Source of the DNA: Rhodanobacter sp. LX-99
Lineage (GTDB): Bacteria; Pseudomonadota; Gammaproteobacteria; Xanthomonadales; Rhodanobacteraceae
Reading direction: 5' to 3'
DNA: 64,000 nucleotides
Assembly (NCBI RefSeq): GCF_018599185.1
Contig: NZ_JAHFVL010000001.1
Span: forward strand, 1,116,001-1,180,000
Shown here: piece by piece, positions 11,685-22,777 of the stretch
Position numbering within the stretch: the first letter of the stretch is position 1
Layout of the letters: each line of letters opens with the position of its first letter
Position numbers and translations under genes: made by a program
Notes under the pieces: model-generated
Told to the model about the DNA's origin: nothing
Databases searched by the model: none
What the model saw: the letters and a program-made list of their open reading frames with translations, nothing else

Positions 11685-12167
11685 ATGCAACGCGCCACCC
11701 CGGCCACTTCCCGCCGCACCGGCAACGGACCGAAGTCCCTCGCCGACTGCGGCTCCTTCGCGACACTGGCCCGAAAGGCCGGTGCGCTGGAAGCACTGGA
11801 CCGCGCACTGCGCCAGACGTTGCCATCGCCATTGCGCGAGCAGGTGAGATTCGCCAACCTGCGCAACGACCGCCTCGTCTTCCTGGCGTCTTCACCGGGC
11901 TGGGCATCGCGTCTGCGCTTGATGCAGACACAAATCCTTGCCGCCGCACATGCCATTGGCACCTGCGCCAGTTCAGTCACCGTGAAAGTGGTCCCCCCAC
12001 CACCGGCAGCAATAACGCCGGACCGGTCGAAACCGCTTTCGCCCGCCGCCGCCGCCCACCTCAGGGCCGCCGCCGCGTCATTCACAGACCCCGAATGGCA
12101 GGTACTGTTCCTTGAGCTGGCGTCCTTCGCCGAAACCGCTGATTCCCCCTTGCCCGAGGCGGACTGA
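11685..12167 (+). CDS. DUF721 protein, DciA-like replicative helicase loader
   Basis: 160 residues. Residues about 20-105 resemble the DUF721/DciA domain (SFATLARKAGALEALDRALRQTLP, then VRFANLRNDRLVFLASSPGWASRLR, LRLMQTQIL). DciA recruits and loads the DnaB helicase in bacteria lacking DnaC/DnaI. The C-terminal 60 residues are Pro/Ala-rich with a short acidic end. The ATG at 11685 was chosen over the upstream in-frame start at 11652 because TATGAT (11646-11651) is a plausible -10 giving a start of transcription near 11658. The protein is short and divergent, so the name rests on the N-terminal half. Confidence 0.72.
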   Translation: MQRATPATSRRTGNGPKSLADCGSFATLARKAGALEALDRALRQTLPSPLREQVRFANLRNDRLVFLASSPGWASRLRLMQTQILAAAHAIGTCASSVTVKVVPPPPAAITPDRSKPLSPAAAAHLRAAAASFTDPEWQVLFLELASFAETADSPLPEAD

Positions 12168-12282
12168 CCGCCCCGGTCCGTGTCCCGGAGACGGGTTTAT
12201 AGCATGCCGTTTGTTAAGGAATAACCCCCGATGTCATGGAGTCGTGAAGCGCAACGCGGCAGAAATGCAGTGTGCATCACAA

Positions 12283-12314
12283 AAAACGGCCATGTCTCGC
12301 GACACGGCCGTTTT
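12283..12314. terminator. bidirectional terminator between the DciA-like gene and lpxC
   Basis: 14-bp stem with one mismatch (12283-12296 and 12301-12314), TCGC loop, flanked by A-run on the left and T-run on the right (AAAACGGCC ... GGCCGTTTT). Positioned between convergent genes, so it can end both transcripts. Confidence 0.85.
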
Positions 12315-12346
12315 CAGTGAAGGGTTTGTAGAGGAGCGAACTTGGC

Positions 12347-13261
12347 TCAGATCGCCTGTGCCGGGTGGGCGTAGGAGATCGGCGAGGTGGCCGGGTCGTC
12401 CTGGTAGCTGACCTCTTCCCACGCCGAGGCATCGGCCATCAGCGTGCGCAGCAGCTTGTTGTTGAGCTCATGGCCCGACTTGTGCGCGTGATAGGCGCCG
12501 ATCAGGCTATGGCCGAGCAGGTACAGGTCGCCGATCGCGTCGAGGATCTTGTGCTTGACGAACTCGTCCTCGTAACGCAGGCCGTCTTCGTTCAATACGC
12601 GGTAGTCGTCCAGCACCACCGCATTGTCCATCGAGCCGCCCAGCGCCAGGTTGTGTTCGCGCAGCATCTCGATGTCGCGCATGAAGCCGAAAGTGCGCGC
12701 GCGGCTCACTTCCTTGACGAAGGACGTGGTGGAAAAGTCGATCTCGGCACGCGAGGTGCGCTGGCTGATGATCGGGTGATTGAAGTCGATCGAGAAGCCC
12801 ACCTTGAAGCCTTCGAACGGCTCGAAGCTGGCCCACTTGTCGCCTTCCTGCACCTTCACCGGCTTCTTGATGCGGATGAAACGCTTGGCCACGTTCTGCT
12901 CTTCGATGCCTGCGGATTGCAGCAGGAAGACGAACGGACCGGCGCTGCCGTCCATGATCGGCACTTCCGGCGCGGACAGGTCGACATAGGCATTGTCGAT
13001 GCCCAGGCCCGCCATCGCCGAGAGCAGATGCTCGACCGTGGAGACGCGCACGTCACCGTTGACCAGCGTGGTGGACAGCCGGGTATCGCCGACGTTGTCC
13101 TGGCGGGCGCGAATATCCACCGGCGGGTCGAGGTCGGTGCGGCGGAACACGATGCCGGTATTCGGCGCCGCAGGACGCAAGGTCATGTACACCTTGTCAC
13201 CCGTATGCAGACCGACGCCGGTCGCCCGGATGACGTTCTTAAGCGTACGCTGCTTGATCAT
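12347..13261 (-). CDS. lpxC: UDP-3-O-acyl-N-acetylglucosamine deacetylase LpxC
   Basis: 304-residue zinc amidase catalysing the committed step of lipid A synthesis. The ATG at 13261 gives [21 protein letters not shown], the canonical start. Zinc ligands: the His of [13 protein letters not shown], and His plus Asp in [14 protein letters not shown]; the catalytic GHELNN His is also present. It is transcribed as a separate unit after ftsZ, as in E. coli where lpxC closes the dcw region. A palindrome-containing promoter region lies just upstream (13310-13326). Confidence 0.97.
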   Translation of the reverse strand: MIKQRTLKNVIRATGVGLHTGDKVYMTLRPAAPNTGIVFRRTDLDPPVDIRARQDNVGDTRLSTTLVNGDVRVSTVEHLLSAMAGLGIDNAYVDLSAPEVPIMDGSAGPFVFLLQSAGIEEQNVAKRFIRIKKPVKVQEGDKWASFEPFEGFKVGFSIDFNHPIISQRTSRAEIDFSTTSFVKEVSRARTFGFMRDIEMLREHNLALGGSMDNAVVLDDYRVLNEDGLRYEDEFVKHKILDAIGDLYLLGHSLIGAYHAHKSGHELNNKLLRTLMADASAWEEVSYQDDPATSPISYAHPAQAI

Positions 13262-13309
13262 TGTAGTTGGTACCTGTGTAGGCAGCAGCCAATCAGGAGC
13301 GGATGCTAA

Positions 13310-13332
13310 CACAGTTTTAACCTGTGATAAAA
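13310..13332 (-). promoter_or_regulatory. candidate lpxC promoter with embedded palindrome
   Basis: On the minus strand, TTTATC and TAGCAT are separated by 17 bp and would give a leader of about 40 bases for lpxC. The spacer contains the interrupted palindrome CACAG-GTTAAAA-CTGTG (13310-13326), placed where a repressor would block RNA polymerase. Promoter call is by eye; the regulator is unknown. Confidence 0.4.
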
Positions 13333-13433
13333 GCAAACCGTACCGTACAGTCTGATTAAGCCTTCATGTTTCTTTCATCCTTGGAAGTGATGGGCGTCCG
13401 CTGCGGTTTTTTCCCGATAAACGACAGTTCGAC

Positions 13434-13546
13434 ACGATGCCCCGCGCCTGGGACGGGAATCCGGCACGGGGCATCGGACCGACCGTCACGGTCGAACCCG
13501 CGGCGGCTGGCCGTGCGTCTTCCCGACGCACAGTCTTGCTATATAC
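13434..13546 (-). other. hairpin-rich ftsZ-lpxC intergenic stretch, candidate small RNA
   Basis: The 455-bp gap 13262-13716 has no convincing gene. Within it are three stems in a row: 13437-13444/13467-13474 (8 bp), 13480-13485/13489-13494 (6 bp, 3-base loop) and 13513-13519/13525-13531 (7 bp, 5-base loop). On the minus strand TATATA (13545-13540) lies just upstream of the third stem and could start a transcript, but no good -35 or terminator is seen. Could equally be the structured 3' UTR of ftsZ. The remainder of the gap holds only the lpxC promoter. Confidence 0.3.
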
Positions 13547-13716
13547 AACGGTGAACGGAGCCCTGGTACGACCGCCACTCCTCACATCTCACGCATGATG
13601 CGACCAGCGGAAACCGATTAACGGGCACGATAGAAGCAGTGACCGACCCAACGGGCATTTGTTCAATATTTTCGCACCTCCTTAACCTGCGCAACCTGCC
13701 AGAAGTCAGCCTGCCA

Positions 13717-14904
13717 TCAGTCGGCCTGGCGGCGCAGGAACGCCGGAATGTCCAGGTAATCGAAGCCCGGTTCGGCATTCTTCGCCGGTGCCGCGGGTTC
13801 CGCACGGCTGTGACTGACCGCCATGTCCGGCTGCGCATAATCGACCACCTCGTTGCCGGTGCCGGTACGCAGCACGACCGGGCGCGGCCGCATCTGCACC
13901 TGCTGGGTCTCGACCATGCGGATCGGCGGCTGCTGGCGCGAGGCCATCGCCCGATTGAGGCCGGTGGCGACCACGGTGACCCGCACGTCGTCCTTCATTT
14001 CCGGATCGAGCGAGGTGCCCATCACCACGGTGGCATCCTCGCTGGCGAAGTCGTGGATGATACGGCCGATCTCGTCGAACTCGCGCATGGTCAGGTTCGG
14101 GCCGGCGGTGACGTTGACCAGAATACCGCAGGCGCCGTTGAGGTTGACGTCTTCCAGCAGCGGGTTCTTGATCGCCGCCTCGGCCGCCGCCTGGGCACGG
14201 TCGTCGCCGCGGGCGGTGCCCGAGCCCATCATCGCCAGGCCCATCTCCGACATCACGGTGCGCACGTCGGCGAAGTCGACGTTGATCAGGCCAGGGGCGG
14301 TGATCAGGTCGGCGATGCCCTGCACGGCGCCCTGCAGCACGTCGTTGGCGGCCTTGAACGCGTTGAGCAAGGTGACCTCGCGGCCGAGCACGCTGAGCAG
14401 CTTCTCGTTCGGCACGGTGATCAGCGAGTCGACGTGCTGCGACAGGTCCTCGATGCCCTTCAGGGCGACCTGCATGCGCCGACGGCCCTCGAACGGGAAC
14501 GGCTTGGTCACCACCGCCACGGTGAGGATGCCCTTTTCCTTGGCCAGCTGCGCCACCACCGGCGCCGCGCCGGTACCGGTGCCGCCGCCCATGCCGGCGG
14601 TGATGAACACCATGTCGGCGCCCTCGAGCATCGCCTCGATCCGCTCGCGATCCTCCAGCGCGGCCTGCCGGCCGACCTCGGGGTTCGCGCCGGCGCCGAG
14701 ACCCTTGGTCACGTTGCCGCCCAGCTGCAGGTGGGTGCGAGAGCCGCAGCTGCTCATTGCCTGGGCGTCGGTGTTGGCGACGACGAATTCCACGCCTTCG
14801 ATGTTGGCATTCAGCATGTGTGCCACGGCATTGCCGCCGCCGCCGCCCACGCCGATCACTTTGATGACTGCATTGGGTGCGAGTTTATCGATCAGTTCAA
14901 ACAT
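13717..14904 (-). CDS. ftsZ: cell division protein FtsZ
   Basis: 395-residue tubulin-like GTPase that polymerises into the Z-ring. ATG at 14904 is preceded by a strong [18 protein letters not shown] and the tubulin signature [15 protein letters not shown] bind GTP; the GTPase domain spans about 10-320. A low-complexity linker (about 320-380) leads to the conserved C-terminal peptide [11 protein letters not shown], which binds FtsA and ZipA. Last gene of the dcw cluster; separated from ftsA by 124 bp, where an extra ftsZ promoter could reside. Confidence 0.98.
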   Translation of the reverse strand: MFELIDKLAPNAVIKVIGVGGGGGNAVAHMLNANIEGVEFVVANTDAQAMSSCGSRTHLQLGGNVTKGLGAGANPEVGRQAALEDRERIEAMLEGADMVFITAGMGGGTGTGAAPVVAQLAKEKGILTVAVVTKPFPFEGRRRMQVALKGIEDLSQHVDSLITVPNEKLLSVLGREVTLLNAFKAANDVLQGAVQGIADLITAPGLINVDFADVRTVMSEMGLAMMGSGTARGDDRAQAAAEAAIKNPLLEDVNLNGACGILVNVTAGPNLTMREFDEIGRIIHDFASEDATVVMGTSLDPEMKDDVRVTVVATGLNRAMASRQQPPIRMVETQQVQMRPRPVVLRTGTGNEVVDYAQPDMAVSHSRAEPAAPAKNAEPGFDYLDIPAFLRRQAD

Positions 14905-15028
14905 TTCCCGTCCTCCGTAGAGTTGTTGTCGTTGTAACCACGGAACGCGACTCCTGCCGGTCCGTGGTGGTGGGCGAACGTCCTTCTGCCCGTGGCGGCG
15001 CCTCCTGCGCCGCCTGGAAAAATCGTCA

Positions 15029-16261
15029 TCAGAAATTCCGGGTGAGCCAGCCGCGCAACTTGCCGACCAGGCCACCGACGCTGCCGCCGCCCGAACCGCC
15101 CATGCGCGTGCCGCCGGCGCGCGAGCCGTGCAGCAGCAAGCCCACGCCGGTGGCGTGCAGCGGACTGGAAACGACTTCGCCGAGGCCGTCGATCTGCTGC
15201 GGCACGCCGATGCGCACCATCTTGTGGAAGATCTCCTCGGCCAGCTCCAGCGCGCCTTCCATCTTCGAGGCGCCGCCGGTCAGCACCACGCCGGCCGCGA
15301 CCAGGCTCTCGTAGCCGGAGCGGCGCAGCTGGTCCTGCACCATCTCGAAGATCTCCTCGTAGCGCGCCTGCACGCTCTGCGCCAGCGACTGCCGCGCCAG
15401 CCGGCGCGGCGGGCGGTCGCCCACGCTGGGCACCTGGATGGTTTCCTCGGCGTGCGCCAGCCCGGTCTGCGCGCAGGCGTACTTGATCTTGATCTCCTCC
15501 GCGTGCGCGGTCGGCGTGTGCACGCCGTAGGCGATGTCGCTGGTGACCTGGTCGCCGCCGACCGGCAGCGAGGCGGTGTAGCGGATCGAGCCCTGGGTGT
15601 AGATCGCGATGTCGGTGGTGCCGGCGCCGATGTCGACCAGGCACACGCCCAGCTCGCGCTCGTCGTCGGTCAGCACCGCCTTCGCGCTGGCGACGGCCGA
15701 CGGCACCAGCTCGTCCACGGTGAGGCCGCAGCGCTGGATGCACTTGGTGACGTTCTGCACCGCCGCCGCCGCGCCGGTGACCAGGTGCACGTTCGCCTCC
15801 AGCCGCACGCCGCTCATGCCGATCGGCGCACGGATGCCGTCCTGGCCGTCGATGCGGTATTCCTGCGACTCCTTGTAGAGCACCTTGCGGTCGGCCGGGA
15901 TCGCCACCGCGCTGGCCGCCTCCAGCACCTGCTCCAGGTCGCTGGCGGTGACTTCGCGGTCGCGGATCGCCGCGTTACCGTGCGAGTTGCGGGTTTCCAG
16001 GTGGCTGCCGGAGATCGACGCGTAGACCGAGCGGATGTCGCAGCCGGCCATCAGCTCGGCTTCCTCCACCGCGCGCTGGATCGAGTGCACGGTCGATTCG
16101 ATGTCGACCACCGAGCCGCGCTTCATGCCGCGCGAGACGTGGGTGCCGATGCCGATCACGGTGATCGGTTCGCCCGGCTCGTACTCGCCGACGATCGCCA
16201 CCACCTTCGAAGTGCCGATGTCGAGCCCGACCACCAATTGCTTGTCATTGCGCGGCTTCAT
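15029..16261 (-). CDS. ftsA: cell division protein FtsA
   Basis: 410-residue actin-like ATPase that tethers FtsZ to the membrane and recruits late divisome proteins. [19 protein letters not shown] at the N-terminus is phosphate-1, [15 protein letters not shown] phosphate-2, and [13 protein letters not shown] the adenosine motif. The C-terminus ends in a basic/aromatic helix ([11 protein letters not shown]), the expected membrane-targeting amphipathic helix. It overlaps ftsQ by 4 bp (ATGA). Confidence 0.98.
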   Translation of the reverse strand: MKPRNDKQLVVGLDIGTSKVVAIVGEYEPGEPITVIGIGTHVSRGMKRGSVVDIESTVHSIQRAVEEAELMAGCDIRSVYASISGSHLETRNSHGNAAIRDREVTASDLEQVLEAASAVAIPADRKVLYKESQEYRIDGQDGIRAPIGMSGVRLEANVHLVTGAAAAVQNVTKCIQRCGLTVDELVPSAVASAKAVLTDDERELGVCLVDIGAGTTDIAIYTQGSIRYTASLPVGGDQVTSDIAYGVHTPTAHAEEIKIKYACAQTGLAHAEETIQVPSVGDRPPRRLARQSLAQSVQARYEEIFEMVQDQLRRSGYESLVAAGVVLTGGASKMEGALELAEEIFHKMVRIGVPQQIDGLGEVVSSPLHATGVGLLLHGSRAGGTRMGGSGGGSVGGLVGKLRGWLTRNF

Positions 16262-16992
16262 GAGCGGGGCGAACCTCCAGCGTTGACGGCGGCCGTCTGC
16301 GGCCAGCGCACGGCGAATCCATTGGTGTAGCGAAGATCGGCATAGGCGAAGCCGTCGCTGTGGCCGGCGATCAGCTGCGGGTAGACGTCGAGGAAGCGAC
16401 GCAGCCGGCGCCCGGCGTATTCGCGGTCGCCGATCACGATCTGCGCGCCGTCCGCCATGCTCACGCTCCAGCTGCCGCGGTCGGTCAGCGCCACGCCGGT
16501 GATCTGCAGTTGAGTGCCGGCAAAGGCCTTGCGGGTTTCCGCATAGAAGCTGACCACCTCGGCCAGTCGCGCATCCGGGCCATGCAGGCTCGGCAGCGCG
16601 CCGACGCCATCCATGCCCGGCGCGTCGAACACCAGACCCTGCCGGCTGATCAGCTGCCTGTCGTTCCAGCGGGCGAACGGCTGGCGCTCGTAGATGCGCA
16701 ACTGCAAGGTGTCCGGCCAGCGCTTGCGCGCCTCGACCGACTCCACCCACGGCAGCGCGGCGACGGCCTTCTGCACCGCATCGAGATCCAGCGCGAAGAA
16801 ACCCTTGCCCAGGCGCGGCCGCACCGCGGCGCGGATGTCGTCCGCGCTGAGGTGCTTGAACTCGGCCTGCACCGTCAACTGGGTCACCGGCCAGCGCCCG
16901 GCCGCAAACCACCCGCGCAGCACGCCGACGATCGGCAGCGCGACCAGCGCGATGGCGAGGCACCAGGCGACGAGGCGGATGGTTCCTTTCAC
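16258..16992 (-). CDS. ftsQ: cell division protein FtsQ
   Basis: 244-residue bitopic protein linking early and late divisome parts through the FtsQLB complex. A GTG start at 16992, overlapping the ddl stop, gives a short cytoplasmic N-terminus and one transmembrane helix (about residues 5-25). The POTRA domain follows ([22 protein letters not shown], about 35-110) and then the beta domain (about 110-235). Position between ddl and ftsA is universal for this cluster type. Confidence 0.95.
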   Translation of the reverse strand: MKGTIRLVAWCLAIALVALPIVGVLRGWFAAGRWPVTQLTVQAEFKHLSADDIRAAVRPRLGKGFFALDLDAVQKAVAALPWVESVEARKRWPDTLQLRIYERQPFARWNDRQLISRQGLVFDAPGMDGVGALPSLHGPDARLAEVVSFYAETRKAFAGTQLQITGVALTDRGSWSVSMADGAQIVIGDREYAGRRLRRFLDVYPQLIAGHSDGFAYADLRYTNGFAVRWPQTAAVNAGGSPRS

Positions 16993-17924
16993 ATGCCCTC
17001 CCGGAAACTGGTTTCCAGCACGCGCCAGCACAGTTCCTGGTAGTCGATGCCGGCCGCCTTGGCCGCCTTCGGCACCAGCGAGTGCGAGGTCATGCCCGGC
17101 GCGGTGTTCACTTCCAGCAGCCAGTTGCGGCCGGCGCGATCGCGCATCACGTCGACGCGGCCCCAGCCGGCACAACCCAGCGCATCGAACGCCTGCAGCG
17201 CCAGGGCGCGCAGCTCTGCCTCGGCGTCGCCTTCGAGGCCGGGGCACAGGTACAGCGTGTCCTCGGCGATGTACTTCGCGTTGTAGTCGTAGAACGCACC
17301 CTTCGGCACGATGTGGATGCTGGGCAGTACCTGGCGGCCGAGGATGCCGACGGTCAGCTCGTCACCCTCGATCAGGGTTTCCATCAGCAGGTCGCCCGGA
17401 TACTTCGCGGCCAGCTCGACCGCCTGGTCGAGCTGCGATTCCTCGAACACGCGGGTGACGCCCACGCTGGAACCCTCGCAGGCCGGCTTCACGATCAACG
17501 GGAAGCCGATCTGCTTCGCCGCCGCGTGCACATCCGCGCCGCGCGGCAAGGCCACGAACTTCGGCGTCGGCAGGCCAAGCGACTGCCACACGCGCTTCGA
17601 ACGCGTCTTGTCCATCGACAACGCCGAACCAAGCACGCCCGAACCGGTGTACGGCACGTTCATCGCTTCCAGCGCGCCCTGCAGCACGCCGTCTTCGCCG
17701 CCGCCATGCTGGCCGTGCAGGATGTTGAACACGCGCGCGAAGCGGTCGGTGCGCAGCGCGTCGAGCAGCGCCGGGATGCCGTCGACCGCATGCGCGTCCA
17801 CGCCGCGCGCCTTGAGCGCTTCCAGCACGTTGCGGCCGGAATCCAGCGAGACTTCGCGCTCGGCCGAGCTGCCGCCCATCGCCACGGCGACACGGCCGAA
17901 CTGCGCTGGATTTGTCACCTTCAT
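16989..17924 (-). CDS. ddl: D-alanine--D-alanine ligase (DdlB type)
   Basis: 311-residue ATP-grasp enzyme making D-Ala-D-Ala for the peptidoglycan stem peptide. [19 protein letters not shown] is the N-terminal signature; [15 protein letters not shown] forms the ATP-binding region; [18 protein letters not shown] is the C-terminal catalytic loop. ATG at 17924 lies 2 bp after the murC stop. Its stop overlaps the ftsQ GTG (ATGTGA). Length equals E. coli DdlB (306) within a few residues. Confidence 0.97.
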   Translation of the reverse strand: MKVTNPAQFGRVAVAMGGSSAEREVSLDSGRNVLEALKARGVDAHAVDGIPALLDALRTDRFARVFNILHGQHGGGEDGVLQGALEAMNVPYTGSGVLGSALSMDKTRSKRVWQSLGLPTPKFVALPRGADVHAAAKQIGFPLIVKPACEGSSVGVTRVFEESQLDQAVELAAKYPGDLLMETLIEGDELTVGILGRQVLPSIHIVPKGAFYDYNAKYIAEDTLYLCPGLEGDAEAELRALALQAFDALGCAGWGRVDVMRDRAGRNWLLEVNTAPGMTSHSLVPKAAKAAGIDYQELCWRVLETSFREGM

Positions 17925-17926
17925 GC

Positions 17927-19366
17927 TCACTTGTTCGTCCTCAGGTTGCCGAGTTGGGCCAGCTCGACCGCCGCCGCACCGATATCGCCGGCGCCGAGCA
18001 GCAGCAGCAGGTCGCCATCGCGCAGCAGCGCCGGCAAGGTTTCCTTCAGCTCGCGCGGATGCTCGACCAGCACCGGATCGACCTTGCCGCGCGCGCGCAC
18101 CGCGCGCGCCAGCGCGCGGCCGTCGGCGCCGGCGATCGGCGCTTCGCCGGCCGGGTAGACGTCGGTCAGCACCAGCACGTCGACCTCGGCCAGCACGTTC
18201 GCGAAATCGTCCAGCAGGTCGCGCGTGCGGCTGTAGCGGTGCGGCTGGAAGCCGACCACCAGGCGGCGCTCGGGCCAGCCGCCGCGGGCGGCGGCGAACA
18301 CCGCGGCCAGCTCGCGCGGGTGATGGCCGTAATCGTCGACCAGCAGCACGTGGCCCTGGTCCAGCGCGATCTCGCCGCGCCGGTGGAAGCGCCGGCCGAC
18401 GCCCTGGAAGTTCTCCAGCGCACGCGCCAGCGCCTCCGCCTCCACGCCCAGCTGCCAGCCGATCGCGGACGCGGCCAGCGCGTTCAGCACGTTGTGCCGG
18501 CCCGGCAGGTTGAGCTTCACCGGCAACGCTTCGTCGCGACCCGGCAGCAGCAGGTCGAAGTGCATTTCGAAGCCGTGCTGGCTCACGTTCAACGCGCGCA
18601 CGTCGGCGTCCGCGGTGTCGATGCCGTAGGTCATCACGCGGCGCGTGGTGGACTTCGCCAGCGCGGCCACTTCGGGGTCGTCCACGCACAGCACGGCCAG
18701 GCCGTAGAACGGCAGCCTGTGCAGGAAGTCGGCGAACGCCTTCTTCACTTCGGCGAAATCGCCGTGGTAGTTCTCCAGGTGATCGGCGTCGATATTGGTG
18801 ACCGCGGCGATCACCGGCGACAGCAGCAGGAACGAGCCGTCGGATTCGTCGGCTTCCGCGACCAGGTACTGGCCGGTGCCGAGCCGCGCGTTCGCGCCGG
18901 CCGCGTTGAGCTGGCCGCCGATCACGAAGGTCGGGTCGTAGCCGGCCTCGGCCAGCACGCTGGCGGTGAGGCTGGTGGTGGTGGTCTTGCCGTGGGTGCC
19001 GGCGATCGCCACGCCGCGGCGGAAGCGCATCAGCTCGCCCAGCATCTCCGCGCGCGGAATCACCGGGATGCGCGCCGCGCGGGCCGCGACCAGCTCCGCG
19101 TTGTCCTGCCTGATCGCGCTGGAGGTCACCACCACGTCGGCGTCGCCGATGTTTTCCGCGGCGTGGCCGACGTGCACGACGATGCCCAGCTGCTGCAGCC
19201 GCTGTGCGGTGGGCGAGTTGGCGCGGTCGGAGCCCGACACCGCGTAGCCGAGGTTGTGCAGCACCTCGGCGATGCCGCTCATGCCGACGCCGCCGATGCC
19301 GATGAAGTGCACCCGGCGGAAGGTGCTCATCGGATCTTCATGCGCATGCAGTCGACGCGGCGTCAT
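17927..19366 (-). CDS. murC: UDP-N-acetylmuramate--L-alanine ligase MurC
   Basis: 479-residue Mur ligase adding L-Ala to UDP-MurNAc. [20 protein letters not shown] is the Rossmann signature, [11 protein letters not shown] the P-loop, and [13 protein letters not shown] the third-domain motif. The ATG at 19366 overlaps the murG stop by 4 bp like most junctions of the cluster and gives an N-terminus of usual xanthomonad length; an internal ATG at 19330 (MSTFRRVHF) is the alternative start. Confidence 0.96.
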   Translation of the reverse strand: MTPRRLHAHEDPMSTFRRVHFIGIGGVGMSGIAEVLHNLGYAVSGSDRANSPTAQRLQQLGIVVHVGHAAENIGDADVVVTSSAIRQDNAELVAARAARIPVIPRAEMLGELMRFRRGVAIAGTHGKTTTTSLTASVLAEAGYDPTFVIGGQLNAAGANARLGTGQYLVAEADESDGSFLLLSPVIAAVTNIDADHLENYHGDFAEVKKAFADFLHRLPFYGLAVLCVDDPEVAALAKSTTRRVMTYGIDTADADVRALNVSQHGFEMHFDLLLPGRDEALPVKLNLPGRHNVLNALAASAIGWQLGVEAEALARALENFQGVGRRFHRRGEIALDQGHVLLVDDYGHHPRELAAVFAAARGGWPERRLVVGFQPHRYSRTRDLLDDFANVLAEVDVLVLTDVYPAGEAPIAGADGRALARAVRARGKVDPVLVEHPRELKETLPALLRDGDLLLLLGAGDIGAAAVELAQLGNLRTNK

Positions 19367-20436
19367 GCGGCCACCTCCAGACAAGCGCGCGCGATGACCT
19401 GCGCCGCGTCGGGTTTGGCCAGCGTGCGCGCGGCTTCTGCCATCGCCAGCAAGCGGCGGCGATCACCCAACAGCGACTCCAGCCGCTGCGCCAGAATCTG
19501 TACGTCCAGCTCGTTCTCCTGCATCAGTTCGGCGGCTCCGGCCGCCATCAGTACTTCGGCATTGCGCGTCTGATGGTCGTCCACCGCGTGCGGGAACGGC
19601 ACCAGCACCGCGCCCAGCCCGGCCGCGGCCAGTTCGGCCAGGGTCAGCGCGCCGGCGCGGCAAACGGCCAGGTCGGCCCAGCCATAGGTGCCGGCCATGT
19701 CGTCGATGAACGCGACCACCTGCGCCTCGACGCCGGCCTTCGCATACGCCGCACGCGCTTCGTCGAGACCGCGGCTGCCGCACTGGTGCAGCACTTCGGG
19801 ACGCTGCGCCGGGGTCAGCTGGGCCAGCGCCTGCGGCAGAGCGAGGTTCAGCGCACGGGCGCCGAGACTGCCGCCCAGCACCAGCAGGCGTGGCTTGCCG
19901 CCGCGTCCGGCCATGCGTTCGGCCGGCGGCGGCAGCGCCGCGATCGCTTCGCGCACCGGGTTGCCGACCCACTCAGCCCGCGGCAACGCGCCGGCGAAAC
20001 CGGCCAGCACGCGTTTCGCCAGTCCGGCCAGCTTGCGGTTGGTGAACCCGGCCACGCGGTTCTGCTCGTGCACCAGCAGCGGCCGGCGCAGCAGCCATGC
20101 GGCGAGGCCGCCGGGGCCGGCCACGTAGCCGCCCATCGACAACACGCTGCGCGGCTGCACCTGGCGCAGCACGGCCAGCGAGGCGAACAGCGCGCGCAGC
20201 AGCATCAGCGGCGCCAGCAGCCGGGTCCTGATGCCCTTGCCGCGCAAGCCGCCGACCGCCACCGCGTGCAGCTCGATCCGCTGCGCCGGCACCACCTTCG
20301 TCTCCATCCCGCCGACCGCGCCCAGCCATACCACCGGCACGCCCTGCGCACGCAGGCACTCGGCCACGGCCAGGCCGGGGAAGATGTGGCCGCCGGTACC
20401 GCCGGCCATGATGAGGACGGGCGCTTGCGTATTCAT
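19363..20436 (-). CDS. murG: lipid II synthase MurG (UDP-GlcNAc transferase)
   Basis: 357-residue GT28 glycosyltransferase on the inner face of the cytoplasmic membrane; it adds GlcNAc to lipid I to make lipid [19 protein letters not shown] is the N-terminal glycine-rich loop, [13 protein letters not shown] the second, [14 protein letters not shown] the third, and [24 protein letters not shown] the UDP-GlcNAc site. Joined to ftsW upstream and murC downstream by ATGA overlaps. Confidence 0.98.
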   Translation of the reverse strand: MNTQAPVLIMAGGTGGHIFPGLAVAECLRAQGVPVVWLGAVGGMETKVVPAQRIELHAVAVGGLRGKGIRTRLLAPLMLLRALFASLAVLRQVQPRSVLSMGGYVAGPGGLAAWLLRRPLLVHEQNRVAGFTNRKLAGLAKRVLAGFAGALPRAEWVGNPVREAIAALPPPAERMAGRGGKPRLLVLGGSLGARALNLALPQALAQLTPAQRPEVLHQCGSRGLDEARAAYAKAGVEAQVVAFIDDMAGTYGWADLAVCRAGALTLAELAAAGLGAVLVPFPHAVDDHQTRNAEVLMAAGAAELMQENELDVQILAQRLESLLGDRRRLLAMAEAARTLAKPDAAQVIARACLEVAA

Positions 20437-21674
20437 GCAGCCACCGCCTCGCGCGGCTTCGCCGCGACGTTCGCATCGGCGGCGGCCACCGCCGCCGGCA
20501 TGCGCGTGGCCATCTGCCGCGCGTCCAGCGCGCGGTTGATCTCGTAGGTGGCGCGCAGCAGCACGCCGGCCATGGCGCAGGTCAGCACCATCGACGAGCC
20601 GCCGTAGCTGATCAGCGGCAGGGTGAGTCCCTTGGTCGGCAACGCGCCCAGGTTCACGCCGACCGACACGAACGCCTGCATCGCCAGCATCAGCGAGACG
20701 CCGAACGCGACGTAGCCGGCAAAGCGCTGGCCCACCTCGACGCCCTTCAGGCCCAGGTACAGGCCGCGCCCCACCGCCAGTCCGAACAGGCCGATCACCA
20801 GCATCACGCCGGCCAGGCCCAGTTCCTCGCCGATCACCGCGAAGATGAAGTCGGTGTGCGCCTCCGGCAGGTAGGACAGCTTCAGCACGCTGGAACCCAG
20901 CCCCACCCCGGTCCATTCGCCGCGGCCGATCGCCATCAGCGACTGGGTGAGCTGGAAGCCGTCGTTGAACGGATCCTTCCACGGGTCCATGAACGAGGTC
21001 AGCCGCTTCATGCGGTAGCTCTCGCCGGTCGCCGCCACGTACAGCAGCGGCATCAGCGGCAAGCCCATCAGGAACAGGAAGATCGGCCGCGCGCCGCCCA
21101 GCCAGACCATCGCGATGGTCACCGCGATCACCAGCGTGGCCGAGCCGAAGTCCGGCTGCGCCAGCAGCAACAGCACGATCATGCCGGCGACCAGCACCGG
21201 CTTGAACAGGCCCAGGAACTTCGTTTCCACGTTCTCGCGGTGACGCACCAGGTAGCTGGCGACGTAGACCACCAGAATGAGCTTTACCGCCTCCACCGGC
21301 TGGAACGTGGTGACCAGCAGGTTCAGCCAGCGCCGCGCGCCGTTGATGCGCATGCCGAGGTGCGGCACGAACACCGCCAGCAGCATCAGGAACGCCAGCG
21401 CCAGCAGCGGGAACGCATATTTTTCCAGCAGCTTCAGCTCGGTGCGCATCGCCATGCCGGCCGCGAACAGGCCCAGGCCGAGGAACAGCAAGTGCTTCTT
21501 CAGGAAATAGAACGCGCCGATGTGCTGGCTGTCCGCCACCGCGATCGAGCTCGACGTCACCATCACCACGCCCACGCTGGCCAGCCCGACCAGCGCGACC
21601 AGCAGCCACAGGTCGAAGCTGCCGCGCGGTCCGGTACGGCGTTTGGCTTGGGTGGTGGCGTCGAAGATCGGCAT
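20433..21674 (-). CDS. ftsW: septal peptidoglycan glycosyltransferase FtsW
   Basis: 413-residue SEDS polymerase with about ten membrane helices; forms the septal synthase with FtsI. Hallmarks: QPVEAVKLILVVYVASYLVR, LLLAQPDFGSATLVIAVT, GESYRMKRLTSFMDPWKDP, FAVIGEELGLAG and LPLISYGGSSMV. ATG at 21674 overlaps the mraY stop by one base (TGATG). A roughly 30-residue Ala-rich cytoplasmic tail follows the last helix. Confidence 0.97.
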   Translation of the reverse strand: MPIFDATTQAKRRTGPRGSFDLWLLVALVGLASVGVVMVTSSSIAVADSQHIGAFYFLKKHLLFLGLGLFAAGMAMRTELKLLEKYAFPLLALAFLMLLAVFVPHLGMRINGARRWLNLLVTTFQPVEAVKLILVVYVASYLVRHRENVETKFLGLFKPVLVAGMIVLLLLAQPDFGSATLVIAVTIAMVWLGGARPIFLFLMGLPLMPLLYVAATGESYRMKRLTSFMDPWKDPFNDGFQLTQSLMAIGRGEWTGVGLGSSVLKLSYLPEAHTDFIFAVIGEELGLAGVMLVIGLFGLAVGRGLYLGLKGVEVGQRFAGYVAFGVSLMLAMQAFVSVGVNLGALPTKGLTLPLISYGGSSMVLTCAMAGVLLRATYEINRALDARQMATRMPAAVAAADANVAAKPREAVAA

Positions 21675-22777
21675 CAGCGCACCTTCAACGTGGCCAGACC
21701 GACCAGCACCAGCACCACGCTGATGATCCAGAAGCGCACGATCACGCGCGGCTCGGGCCAGCCCTTCAATTCGAAGTGGTGATGGATCGGCGCCATGCGG
21801 AACACGCGCTTGCCGGTGAGCTTGAAGCTCGCCACCTGGATCATCACCGAGGCGGTTTCCATCACGAACACGCCGCCCATCACCAGCAGCACGACTTCCT
21901 GGCGCACGATCACCGCCACGCAGCCGAGCGCCGCGCCCATCGCCAGCGCGCCGACGTCGCCCATGAACACCTGCGCCGGATACGTGTTGAACCACAGGAA
22001 CCCCAGCCCCGCCCCGGCCAGCGCGCCGGTGAAGATCGCCAGCTCGCCCGCGCCGGGAATCGAGGGGATGCCCAGGTATTCGGAGAACACCTTGTTGCCG
22101 GCCAGGTAGGCGAACACGCCGAGCGCACCGGAGACCAGCACGGTGGGCATGATCGCCAGGCCGTCCAGCCCGTCGGTGAGGTTCACCGCGTTGGAGAAGC
22201 CCACGATCATGAAGTAGGTGATCACCACGAAGAACAATCCCAGCGGCAGCACCACGTGCTTGAACAGCGGCACGTACAGCGCGGTCTCCGCCACCGGCAG
22301 GCCGGCCGCCGCCGCATGCGGCGCGGTGTAATACAGGAACAGCGCCGCGCCGAGGCCGAACACCGACTGCCAGAAATACTTCCAGCGGCTGGCCAGGCCG
22401 CGGCTGTCCTTCAGCACCAGCTTGCGGTAGTCGTCGTAGAAGCCGATCGCGCCGAAGCTCAGCAGCACCGCCAGCACCACCCACACGTAGCGGTTGTGCA
22501 GGTCGGCCCACAGCAGGGTGGCGACGGTGACCGAGAGCAGGATCATCACGCCGCCCATGGTCGGCGTGCCGGCCTTGACCAGGTGCGTCTGCGGACCGTC
22601 GCTGCGCACCACCTGCCCGGCCTTCAGCGCGGCCAGCCGGTTGATCAGCCACGGCCCGCACAGCAGCGACAGCGACAGCGCGGTGAGCGCAGCCATGATC
22701 GTGCGGAAGGTGATGTACTGGAACAGATGCAGCGCGGTGAAATGCCGTGCCATCCAGTCGGCCAGTTCAAGCAGCAT
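21674..22777 (-). CDS. mraY: phospho-MurNAc-pentapeptide transferase MraY
   Basis: 367-residue integral membrane enzyme that transfers phospho-MurNAc-pentapeptide to undecaprenyl phosphate, giving lipid I. Motifs: [12 protein letters not shown], the Mg-binding [40 protein letters not shown] and the cytoplasmic histidine loop [11 protein letters not shown]. The ATG at 22777 lies 11 bp inside the end of murF. Length agrees with the family (about 360). Confidence 0.98.
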   Translation of the reverse strand: MLLELADWMARHFTALHLFQYITFRTIMAALTALSLSLLCGPWLINRLAALKAGQVVRSDGPQTHLVKAGTPTMGGVMILLSVTVATLLWADLHNRYVWVVLAVLLSFGAIGFYDDYRKLVLKDSRGLASRWKYFWQSVFGLGAALFLYYTAPHAAAAGLPVAETALYVPLFKHVVLPLGLFFVVITYFMIVGFSNAVNLTDGLDGLAIMPTVLVSGALGVFAYLAGNKVFSEYLGIPSIPGAGELAIFTGALAGAGLGFLWFNTYPAQVFMGDVGALAMGAALGCVAVIVRQEVVLLVMGGVFVMETASVMIQVASFKLTGKRVFRMAPIHHHFELKGWPEPRVIVRFWIISVVLVLVGLATLKVR

